A DNA stretch of 10,493 nt from Fusobacterium sp. (GTDB lineage Bacteria; Fusobacteriota; Fusobacteriia; Fusobacteriales; Fusobacteriaceae): contig JAHHTB010000060.1 in the NCBI GenBank assembly GCA_020024855.1, positions 1-10,493 of the forward strand, in the 5' to 3' direction. The notes under the pieces were generated by a model. That model was not told the origin of the DNA and did not search any database. It saw nothing but the letters and a program-made list of their open reading frames with translations. Shown piece by piece: positions 1 through 5,894 of the stretch; the stretch's first letter is position 1, and each line of letters starts with the position of its first letter. A program made the position numbers and the translations under genes.

Positions 1-53
1 GATCTTCTCATATTTTTTTTAGCTTTTGAAGTCTTTTTCTTAGGTACTGCCAT
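1..53 (-). CDS. rpmF: 50S ribosomal protein L32, N-terminal fragment (cut by window edge)
   Basis: Reading the minus strand from the ATG at 53 gives MAVPKKKTSKAKKNMRRS, the lysine/arginine-rich start typical of bacterial ribosomal protein L32, a small protein of the large ribosomal subunit. Only about 17 residues are in the window; the rest, including any zinc-binding cysteines, lies off the left edge. A strong ribosome binding site (GAGGAGGG, minus strand, about 62-69) sits 8 bases before the ATG. The gene starts 30 bases after the yceD stop, so the two are almost certainly co-transcribed, the usual yceD-rpmF arrangement. Identification rests on the N-terminus and on this context. Confidence 0.9.
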   Translation of the reverse strand, partial: MAVPKKKTSKAKKNMRR

Positions 54-83
54 TTTAGTTTTCCCTCCTCACAAATTCTTATT

Positions 84-572
84 TTAATTTTTTATTTTTA
101 TATCTAACAACTGTGCCCATCTACTATCCATTCCGTTGTTACTGTACTTTTGTAAATAAGAATCATCTTTACATTCTGGAACGCAGGTAGGATATTGTGG
201 CATTTCTAAAAGCAACTCTTCTCTTACTAGCTCTATAACATCTATTTCATTATCCTCTGCTTCAAAATATTCCTCTTCGGTCATTTCAGCAGCTTTAGCT
301 AGAGTTTCTAAATATTTCTCATAATCTTGAGAGTTTAAGAATCTACCATAAAATTCTTTTACCCCTAAATCAATTTCAATATCTTCTAAACATCTAACAC
401 ATTGTGTTTTTATTCTAGCTGAATATTTTCCTTCTATAAAGTATTCATTATTTAACCTTTTAGCTTTTCCTTCTATATGAAGTTCACCACAAAGGTTTAC
501 ACCTTCTAAGCTGGAAACCGAAAAATTAAATTTTATACTCTCTCTATCAAGATCTAATAATTTAATTTTCAT
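84..572 (-). CDS. yceD: YceD/DUF177 family protein, 162 aa
   Basis: DUF177 (YceD) proteins are typically encoded directly before rpmF, as here; in several bacteria and plastids the family is linked to 23S rRNA accumulation and ribosome assembly. The body fits the family: a beta-rich N-terminal half with a CVRCLEDIEID segment (C58, C61), an acidic middle (about 97-112) and a conserved-type C-terminal part. Many members end with two cysteine pairs (of the CKGLCxxCG kind). Here only C130 and C134 remain and the second pair is absent, so any zinc site would differ. I chose the ATG at 572 over one at 587 because GAGGGG (about 580-585, minus strand) is correctly spaced for 572, while the upstream ATG overlaps that ribosome binding site. 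Family assignment is firm; molecular function is inferred. Confidence 0.9.
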   Translation of the reverse strand: MKIKLLDLDRESIKFNFSVSSLEGVNLCGELHIEGKAKRLNNEYFIEGKYSARIKTQCVRCLEDIEIDLGVKEFYGRFLNSQDYEKYLETLAKAAEMTEEEYFEAEDNEIDVIELVREELLLEMPQYPTCVPECKDDSYLQKYSNNGMDSRWAQLLDIKIKN

Positions 573-603
573 AGATAGCCCCCTCATGTTATCATACCTA
601 GTT

Positions 604-632
604 ATTCTACACGGTTTTCACTTTCTTGTCAA
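604..632 (-). promoter_or_regulatory. Sigma-70-type promoter for yceD-rpmF
   Basis: On the minus strand there is a perfect -35 TTGACA (627-632), a 17-base spacer and a -10 TAGAAT (604-609, 5 of 6). Transcription would start near 597, about 25 bases before the yceD ATG. It lies between the ychF stop and yceD. No terminator is visible after ychF, so yceD-rpmF could also receive read-through. This is the best consensus promoter in the window. Confidence 0.8.
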
Positions 633-653
633 GTATATTTTCTTAACAAATTA

Positions 654-1748
654 TTATACATTAAATAAAAATTCCATTAAATCTCCATCTTGAACAACAT
701 ATTCTTTTCCTTCTACTCTCATTACTCCTGCTTCTTGAGTTCCTTTCCATCCAGAGTATTTTATAAAATCTTCATAACTTGCAACTTTCGCTCTTATGAA
801 TCCTCTTTCAAAATCTGTATGTATTACTCCTGCTGCTTTTGGAGCTGTATCTCCTATATTTATTGTCCAAGCTCTAACTTCTTTTACCCCTGCTGTAAAA
901 TATGTTTGAAGTCCTAGAAGTTTAAATCCTGCTCTTATAAGTCTATTTAGCCCTGCTTCTTCAACACCTAAACTTTCTAAAAATTCTGCCTTATCTTCCT
1001 CTTCCATCTCTTGAAGTTCTTCTTCTACTTTTGCTGATACTATCACAACTTCAGAGTCAAGTCCTTTAGCATACTCTCTTACTTTTTCTACATATTCATT
1101 TCCTGATGCCAAATCATCTTCAGAAACATTTGTTACAAATATCATAGGTTTTATTGTAAGAAGTTGATATACTCTTATTATTTCTTTTTCTTCATCAGTT
1201 AGATCAAGAGTTTTTAAAAGCTTCTCTTCATTTAAATGAGCTTGACATTTTTCAAGCACTGGAACAAGTTTCATTACATCTTTATTTTTTGTTACTAATA
1301 ATTTTTTATTTTTTTCAAGAGCTTTATCTATTGTTTCCATATCAGCTAAAATTAGCTCTCCATTTATTACATTTATATCTCTTATAGGATCTACTCCACC
1401 ATTTACGTGAACAACATTATCATCATCAAAACATCTTACAACTTGACAAATTGCTGCTGTTCCTCTTATATTTGAAAGAAATTTATTTCCTAATCCCTCT
1501 CCCTTTGAAGCTCCTGCAACAAGTCCAGCTATATCGACAAACTCCACTGTTGCCTGAACTACTCTTTGAGGATTTATTATTTTTGCAAGTTCATCCATTC
1601 TTTTATCTGGTACTGTTACCATTCCAACATTTGGTTCTATTGTACAAAATGGATAGTTTGCAGCCTCTGCTGCTCCAGCCTTAGTTATAGCATTAAAAAG
1701 AGTTGATTTTCCCACATTAGGAAGTCCAACTATTCCTATTCCGATCAT
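654..1748 (-). CDS. ychF: YchF (OLA1/Obg-like) P-loop ATPase, 364 aa
   Basis: YchF is a universally conserved TRAFAC-class P-loop protein that prefers ATP to GTP and associates with ribosomes; it is linked to stress and redox responses. Visible motifs: Walker A GLPNVGKST (residues 8-16), switch I region NYPFCTIEPNVG (31-42), G3 DIAGL (72-76), the family's catalytic-type histidine H114 in VVHVNG, and the altered G4 motif NVSE (207-210) in place of NKxD, which is the basis of ATP preference. A coiled-coil-like helical insert follows the G3 region, and a TGS domain fills the last ~85 residues. Length matches the family (about 363). I start at MIGIGIVG (1748), 10 codons inside the longest frame, because AGGAGG (1756-1761) is 7 bases upstream and this is the family's usual N-terminus. 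Confidence 0.97.
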   Translation of the reverse strand: MIGIGIVGLPNVGKSTLFNAITKAGAAEAANYPFCTIEPNVGMVTVPDKRMDELAKIINPQRVVQATVEFVDIAGLVAGASKGEGLGNKFLSNIRGTAAICQVVRCFDDDNVVHVNGGVDPIRDINVINGELILADMETIDKALEKNKKLLVTKNKDVMKLVPVLEKCQAHLNEEKLLKTLDLTDEEKEIIRVYQLLTIKPMIFVTNVSEDDLASGNEYVEKVREYAKGLDSEVVIVSAKVEEELQEMEEEDKAEFLESLGVEEAGLNRLIRAGFKLLGLQTYFTAGVKEVRAWTINIGDTAPKAAGVIHTDFERGFIRAKVASYEDFIKYSGWKGTQEAGVMRVEGKEYVVQDGDLMEFLFNV

Positions 1749-1781
1749 TAATTTTCCTCCTAAATTTTTATTTTTCAAGAA

Positions 1782-1810
1782 ATTTTAACACATCATTCAA
1801 ATTTTGTAAA
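1782..1810 (-). promoter_or_regulatory. Extended -10 promoter for ychF
   Basis: Minus strand: -35 TTTACA (1805-1810, 5 of 6), a 17-base spacer ending in TGT, and -10 TAAAAT (1782-1787, 5 of 6). The TGn directly before the -10 makes this an extended -10 element. The start site would be near 1775, giving a leader of about 27 bases that carries the AGGAGG site. It lies in the 96-base gap after the antiporter gene, where I see no terminator. Confidence 0.75.
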
Positions 1811-1844
1811 TGAGTTAAACTTTTACTTCAAATTTATAATATTT

Positions 1845-3140
1845 TTAAAAAATAAGTGAACCAACAAGCCCAAATATTATTAATGGTATATTAAAATGGA
1901 GAAATGTAGGTACACATGTATCCCATATATGTTGGTGTTGTCCATCTGCATTAAGACCTGCTGTTGGTCCAAGTGTTGAATCAGAAGCTGGTGATCCTGC
2001 ATCTCCTAAGGCTCCTGCTGCTGCTACAAGAATTGCTATTCCTGCTGGGCTAAATCCAAGTTTTAAAGCTAAAGGACAATATATAACTGCTAAAATAGGT
2101 ATTGTTCCAAATGATGTTCCTATACCAAGTGTTACAAAAAGACCTACACAAAGCATAATGAATGCACCTAAAATTTTATTTGTTCCTATAATTGAAATTA
2201 CTCCTGCTACAAGTTCTGGAACTGCTTCTGTTTCTCTTATAACATTCCCATACCCTGCTGCTACAAGCATAACAAAAGCAATAAATCCCATAAGGTGGAG
2301 TCCTCCATCAAGAGTTTCATCAATATGTTTCCATGGAATAACATTTGTTATAGCCATAAAGATTAAGGCAAACAATGCTCCAAGTGGAAGTGATCCTGTA
2401 TTTAATTGCACACCAAAAGCTATTATAGCTCCTATAAGTGCAAAAAAATGTTTTTTCTCAAATTTATTACTATCTTCTAATTTATTTTGATTTTCAGTCG
2501 TCTTATACTCTCTTGGTTTTCTATAACTAATAAAAACTGCTGTAAGAAGTCCCAATAACATTCCTACACCTAAAAACCAGTTTACAGATGAAACTTCATT
2601 TAAAGTTATTGTTACATTATTGGCATTAAGTTGATCTTTAACTATCGTTTGGAAAATAAGTCCGAATCCAACAGGTAATACAATATATGGAGTTTTTAAT
2701 CCAAAAGTTAAGGCACAAGCAACTGCTCTTCTATCTATCTTAAGTTTATTCATAAGAGATAAAAGAGGTGGCACTAAAATTGGTATAAACGCTATATGAA
2801 CTGGTATTAAATTTTGTGAAGAACAAGCTATTATTGCAAGAATAAATACTAATAAAAATTTTTTATTTTTTACAACTCTTGAAATTTTTAAAGCTATAAT
2901 TTTAGCAAGTCCTGAATTATTTATTGCAACAGCAAGGGTTCCTAATAAAATATAACTAAGTGCTGTTTCAGAATTGCCTCCCATTCCATTTATAAGAATA
3001 TTCATTGTTTCACCAAGCCCCATACCTGCTGATACACCTGCTACAAGTGCTGATATAAGAATTGCGATAATAACATTTAATTTTAAAAGACATAAAACCA
3101 TCATTATCGTTACTGATAAAATTACTGGATTAAATATCAT
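1845..3140 (-). CDS. YuiF-like Na+/H+ antiporter family (NhaC superfamily) membrane protein, 431 aa
   Basis: This is a polytopic inner-membrane transporter of the NhaC/IT superfamily. It has about 11-12 hydrophobic segments, beginning at residue 5 without a cleavable signal, and one long hydrophilic loop (about 206-230, RKPREYKTTENQ... to KKH). The C-terminal signature GDAGSPASDSTLGPTAGLN, followed by HIWDTCVPTFLHFNIP, matches my recollection of the YuiF subgroup. Such proteins are generically annotated as Na+/H+ antiporters, and B. subtilis YuiF has been proposed to be a histidine permease, so the substrate (Na+/H+ or an amino acid) cannot be decided here. The ATG at 3140 has a purine-rich AAGGGGGA site (about 3144-3151) unusually close, 3 bases away. 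It has its own promoter (3278-3306) and a leader hairpin (3218-3243), and is the first of the minus-strand genes leading into ychF. Confidence 0.88.
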   Translation of the reverse strand: MIFNPVILSVTIMMVLCLLKLNVIIAILISALVAGVSAGMGLGETMNILINGMGGNSETALSYILLGTLAVAINNSGLAKIIALKISRVVKNKKFLLVFILAIIACSSQNLIPVHIAFIPILVPPLLSLMNKLKIDRRAVACALTFGLKTPYIVLPVGFGLIFQTIVKDQLNANNVTITLNEVSSVNWFLGVGMLLGLLTAVFISYRKPREYKTTENQNKLEDSNKFEKKHFFALIGAIIAFGVQLNTGSLPLGALFALIFMAITNVIPWKHIDETLDGGLHLMGFIAFVMLVAAGYGNVIRETEAVPELVAGVISIIGTNKILGAFIMLCVGLFVTLGIGTSFGTIPILAVIYCPLALKLGFSPAGIAILVAAAGALGDAGSPASDSTLGPTAGLNADGQHQHIWDTCVPTFLHFNIPLIIFGLVGSLIF

Positions 3141-3217
3141 CTTTCCCCCTTATTTAAAAATATTTATTTCAAAAATAATTTATTTATATTTTAATTTTTA
3201 AATAGCATATCCTTTAT

Positions 3218-3243
3218 AAAAAAAACTGTGATTTTTCACAGTT
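3218..3243 (-). terminator. Intrinsic-terminator-like hairpin inside the antiporter leader (possible attenuator)
   Basis: Arms 3224-3231 and 3236-3243 are perfect 8-base complements (AACTGTGA / TCACAGTT) around a 4-base loop. Read on the minus strand the hairpin is followed by a run of eight Ts (3225-3218, the first two in the stem). Read on the plus strand no T-run follows, so it acts only in the direction of the antiporter gene. It lies 78 bases before that gene's ATG and about 28 bases after the predicted start site (3271). No gene upstream needs terminating on this strand. The stem has only three G-C pairs, so its strength is uncertain. The same bases also read as a palindrome TGTGA-N4-TCACA, so a protein operator is an alternative. 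Confidence 0.6.
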
Positions 3244-3277
3244 CAAAATCAATAAATAATATATGTAATTCCTATCA

Positions 3278-3306
3278 ATTTTATCATTAAATCTGTTTTA
3301 AATCAA
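3278..3306 (-). promoter_or_regulatory. Extended -10 promoter for the antiporter gene
   Basis: Minus strand: -35 TTGATT (3301-3306, 4 of 6), a 17-base spacer ending in TGA, and -10 TAAAAT (3278-3283, 5 of 6) with the TGn extension. The start site is predicted near 3271, giving a leader of about 131 bases that contains the terminator-like hairpin at 3218-3243. I found no convincing promoter between that hairpin and the gene. Confidence 0.65.
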
Positions 3307-3425
3307 TATAAAAAATCAAAGTTCATTTCTTTTTTTATAAAAAACTACAAAGAATATATTATTTTTGATAATATATAATATAGCTAGAAATAAAGTTATA
3401 ATTTTAATAAAACTAAAAAACTTTA

Positions 3426-3434
3426 TGATATAAT
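3426..3434 (+). promoter_or_regulatory. Extended -10 promoter for the tatD-acpS-prfB operon
   Basis: TGA followed by a perfect TATAAT (3429-3434) forms a full extended -10 element. The region 17 bases upstream (3406-3411, AATAAA) is a poor -35, which extended -10 promoters tolerate. The start site is predicted near 3441, about 25 bases before the first ATG, leaving AAGGAG (3452-3457) correctly placed. Confidence 0.6.
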
Positions 3435-3465
3435 TAAAAAAGATTTAATTTAAGGAGACGATAAT

Positions 3466-4224
3466 ATGAAATTAGTAGATTCACACTGTCATGTTAATTC
3501 TAATAAATTTGAGGAAGATAGAGAAGAAGTTTTTAAAAGAGCAAGTGAAGAGCTTGAATTTATTGTTAATATTGGAAATGATTTACCATCATCAGAAGAC
3601 ACTATAAAATATAGTGAAAAGTATTCTTTTGTATATGGTGTTGTTGGAGTTCACCCAACTGACATTTCTACATATAATGATGAGGTTGAAAAGAAGTTAG
3701 AAGAACTTTCTCATCATGAAAAAACTGTCGCTATTGGAGAAATAGGACTTGACTATTACTGGATGGAAGATGATAAAGAAGTTCAAAAAGAAGGATTTAG
3801 ACGTCAAATGAAATTAGCTGAAAAAGTTAATCTTCCTGTCGTTATTCACTCAAGAGACGCTATGGAAGATACTTTAACTATTCTTAATGAATTCCCAAAT
3901 GTTAAAGGAGTTTTCCATTGTTACCCTGGATCTTTTGAAAGTGCTATGAATGTTCCTAATGGTTATGTTTTTGGTATTGGTGGAGTTTTAACTTTTAAAA
4001 ATGCTAGAAAAACTGTTGAATTTATAGAAAAAATTGATCTCTCAAGAATTGTAATAGAAACAGACTCTCCATATCTTACACCTGTTCCATTCAGAGGAAA
4101 AAGAAACGAACCTATATATGTGAAATACGTTGCTGAAAAAATAGCTGAAATTAAAAATATTCCTGTTGAGGAAGTTATAAAAGTTACAACTGAAAATGCA
4201 AAAAGAATTTATAATATAAAATAA
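3466..4224 (+). CDS. TatD-family metal-dependent deoxyribonuclease/hydrolase, 252 aa
   Basis: TatD-family proteins are cytoplasmic TIM-barrel metallohydrolases with DNase (3'-5' exonuclease) activity, implicated in DNA repair or degradation. The metal-binding set is complete: HCH at residues 7-9, E92 in GEIGLDYYW, H128 in VIHSRDA, H151 in FHCYPGS and D200 in IETDSPYL, with the usual downstream RNEP (213-216). Length is normal for the bacterial family (about 255). The ATG at 3466 follows AAGGAG (3452-3457) by 8 bases and is the first gene of a plus-strand operon, 27 bases before acpS. It is closer to the YcfH/YabD type than to E. coli TatD in general appearance, so I give no symbol. Confidence 0.95.
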   Translation: MKLVDSHCHVNSNKFEEDREEVFKRASEELEFIVNIGNDLPSSEDTIKYSEKYSFVYGVVGVHPTDISTYNDEVEKKLEELSHHEKTVAIGEIGLDYYWMEDDKEVQKEGFRRQMKLAEKVNLPVVIHSRDAMEDTLTILNEFPNVKGVFHCYPGSFESAMNVPNGYVFGIGGVLTFKNARKTVEFIEKIDLSRIVIETDSPYLTPVPFRGKRNEPIYVKYVAEKIAEIKNIPVEEVIKVTTENAKRIYNIK

Positions 4225-4251
4225 TTTTTTTAAATTTATGAAAGGATTTTT

Positions 4252-4617
4252 ATGACATTTTTAGGAATAGGAAATGATATTATAGAAATTAGTCGTATAG
4301 AAAAAGCTATCACAAAAGAAATTTTTATAAAAAAAGTTTTTACTGAAAACGAGATTGCTCTTATTAATAAAAAAGGAAATAAAACTGAAAGTTTTGCTGG
4401 AAGATTTTCTGCAAAGGAAGCTATTTCTAAAGCTCTAGGTACAGGAGTCAGAAATTTTTCACTCACTGATATAGAGATTTTAAATAATGATCTTGGAAAA
4501 CCCTATGTTATTTTTAAAAATAATATAGAAAATTTTAATGATAAATACTTTATAGATATTTCTATTTCACATTGTAAAGATTATGCTACTGCTGTTGCTA
4601 TTATCTTTACAAAATAA
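4252..4617 (+). CDS. acpS: Holo-[acyl-carrier-protein] synthase, 121 aa
   Basis: AcpS transfers 4'-phosphopantetheine from CoA to the active serine of apo-ACP, activating the carrier for fatty-acid synthesis. The Mg2+/CoA-binding residues are present: D9 in GIGNDIIEI and E56 in the long motif FAGRFSAKEAISKALGTG (48-65). The C-terminal ISHCKDYATA (105-114) corresponds to the family's SxSH block. The length matches the trimeric AcpS type (about 120), not the longer Sfp type. The ATG at 4252 has GAAAGGA (about 4239-4245) 6 bases upstream. An ATG at 4238 is followed by an in-frame stop after five codons. The gene sits between the tatD-family gene and prfB, with gaps of 27 and 21 bases, in one operon. 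Confidence 0.95.
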   Translation: MTFLGIGNDIIEISRIEKAITKEIFIKKVFTENEIALINKKGNKTESFAGRFSAKEAISKALGTGVRNFSLTDIEILNNDLGKPYVIFKNNIENFNDKYFIDISISHCKDYATAVAIIFTK

Positions 4618-4638
4618 TTTTTAAAATGGAGAAATAAT

Positions 4639-5736
4639 ATGGATATTTTAGAACTGAAAAGAGAATTTCAGACTTATAAAGAAAAGATAAATGGTATAAA
4701 ACAAACTGTCAAACTTGAAGAAAGAGAAAAAACCGTTAAAGAGTTGGAAGAAAAAACAACTGAAAATGGTTTTTGGAATGATAAAAGAGAAAGCCAGTCT
4801 GTTATAAAAAAAATAAATGAAAATAAAGATCTTATTAATGAGTATAAGAACATTGAAAACATGTATCATGATGAAGAAGTTTTAATAGAGTTTGTTGATA
4901 TGGGAGAAGAAGACTTTATTTCTGAACTTAAGGAAAAACATAAAAAACTTGCTCATGAAATAGATACTCTTGATGTCAAACTTTTACTTGATGGAAAATA
5001 TGATGGAAATAATGCTATCATCACTATTCATTCTGGTGCTGGTGGAACAGAAGCTTGTGATTGGGTTGATATGCTTTATAGAATGTATAGCAGATGGTTT
5101 GCTGAAAAAGGATATAAAACTAGCCAACTTGATTTTATGCCTGGAGATTCAGTTGGAATAAAATCTATCACTCTCCTTGTTGAAGGAATATATGCCTACG
5201 GATATTTAAAAGCTGAAAAAGGAGTTCATAGACTTGTAAGAATTTCTCCTTTTGATGCTAACAAAAAAAGACATACTTCTTTTGCCTCTCTTGACGTTTT
5301 ACCAGAAGTTGATAATACCATTGAAATTGAAATTAATTCTAATGATTTAAGAATTGATACATATAGAGCTGGAGGAGCTGGAGGACAACATGTCAATATG
5401 ACTGACTCTGCTGTAAGAATTACTCATATCCCAACAGGAATTGTAACAACTTGTCAACAAGAACGTTCTCAACTTTTAAACAGAGAAAAAGCTATGAAAG
5501 TCCTTCAAGCAAAACTTCTTGATTTAGAAATTAAGAAAAAAGAGGAAGAAATGAAAAAATTACAAGGAGAACAATCTGATATTGGTTGGGGAAATCAAAT
5601 AAGATCATATGTATTCCAACCATATACAATGGTAAAAGATCATAGAACAGGCTGCGAATCTGGAAATATCAAAGCTGTTATGGATGGAGATATTGATGAT
5701 TTTGTTAATGCTTACCTAAGATGGATTAAAAAATAA
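4639..5736 (+). CDS. prfB: Peptide chain release factor 2, 365 aa, without programmed frameshift
   Basis: RF2 recognises UGA and UAA stop codons and triggers release of the finished peptide in the ribosome. The stop-codon-reading tripeptide is SPF (203-205), which separates RF2 from RF1, and the peptidyl-transferase motif GGQ is at 248-250 in YRAGGAGGQHVN. The N-terminal helical domain occupies about 1-110. In most bacteria prfB needs a +1 frameshift at a CTT TGA C site near codon 25. Here codons 26-27 are CTT GAA (4714-4719) and the full protein is read in one frame, so that autoregulation is absent. The ATG at 4639 has GGAG (4628-4631) 7 bases upstream. It is the last gene of the operon, 21 bases after acpS; only a weak AT-rich hairpin follows. 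Confidence 0.97.
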   Translation: MDILELKREFQTYKEKINGIKQTVKLEEREKTVKELEEKTTENGFWNDKRESQSVIKKINENKDLINEYKNIENMYHDEEVLIEFVDMGEEDFISELKEKHKKLAHEIDTLDVKLLLDGKYDGNNAIITIHSGAGGTEACDWVDMLYRMYSRWFAEKGYKTSQLDFMPGDSVGIKSITLLVEGIYAYGYLKAEKGVHRLVRISPFDANKKRHTSFASLDVLPEVDNTIEIEINSNDLRIDTYRAGGAGGQHVNMTDSAVRITHIPTGIVTTCQQERSQLLNREKAMKVLQAKLLDLEIKKKEEEMKKLQGEQSDIGWGNQIRSYVFQPYTMVKDHRTGCESGNIKAVMDGDIDDFVNAYLRWIKK

Positions 5737-5771
5737 CCTCATTTCTTACTGTGAACTTAATAAAAACAATT

Positions 5772-5792
5772 ATTTTCAAAGAAAATTTTTTT
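5772..5792 (+). terminator. Weak AT-rich hairpin with T-run after prfB
   Basis: ATTTTC (5772-5777) and GAAAAT (5781-5786) pair around a 3-base loop and are followed by six Ts (5787-5792). With a single G-C pair this is a poor terminator by sequence, but it is the only candidate between prfB and the gltX promoter. Confidence 0.3.
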
Positions 5793-5826
5793 AAATTTAC
5801 CTTATATATTTTTGAATAAATAATTC

Positions 5827-5855
5827 TTTAAAAAAAATATGAAATATGTTAAAAT
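5827..5855 (+). promoter_or_regulatory. Extended -10 promoter for gltX
   Basis: TGT followed by TAAAAT (5850-5855, 5 of 6) gives an extended -10. A TTTAAA at 5827-5832 (4 of 6) sits 17 bases upstream as the -35. The start site would be near 5862, so an ATG at 5874 would have a leader of only about 12 bases without a ribosome binding site. This supports translation from 5895. Confidence 0.6.
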
Positions 5856-5894
5856 TTAATTTAGATAATAAAAATGATGGGGGTTAAACAAGCA

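Larger units (their letters stand above)
3141..3465. other. Divergent intergenic region, 325 bases
   Basis: This very AT-rich stretch separates the antiporter gene (minus) from the tatD-family gene (plus). It holds the antiporter promoter and leader hairpin on its left side and the tatD-family promoter and ribosome binding site on its right. Between about 3307 and 3425 I see only A/T-rich sequence: no reading frame with a ribosome binding site, no tRNA-like fold, and no conserved riboswitch core that I recognise. Confidence 0.7.

Noticed and set aside
1749..1778. Ten extra codons at the start of ychF
   Set aside because: The AGGAGG ribosome binding site lies inside this stretch, and the family begins at MxxxGIVGLPNVGKST.
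2158..2490. 110-codon open frame antisense to the antiporter gene
   Set aside because: It is a shadow of the membrane-protein gene: no ribosome binding site, no recognisable protein, and composition explained by the opposite strand.
3224..3243. Rex (redox-sensing repressor) operator
   Set aside because: Rex sites have 6 bases between TGTGA and TCACA (TTGTGAA-N4-TTCACAA); here there are 4.
3307..3425. Riboswitch or T-box in the divergent intergenic region
   Set aside because: It is almost pure A/T, without a conserved aptamer core, T-box sequence or specifier stem that I can recognise, and it lies upstream of the predicted start site on the antiporter side.
4236..4466. 76-codon open frame antisense to acpS
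   Set aside because: It lies over a well-supported acpS, has no ribosome binding site and shows no recognisable motifs.
5874..5894. Upstream in-frame ATGs for gltX at 5874 and 5877
   Set aside because: There is no ribosome binding site before them. They lie only about 12 bases after the predicted start site, and the second overlaps the GGGGG site that serves the ATG at 5895.
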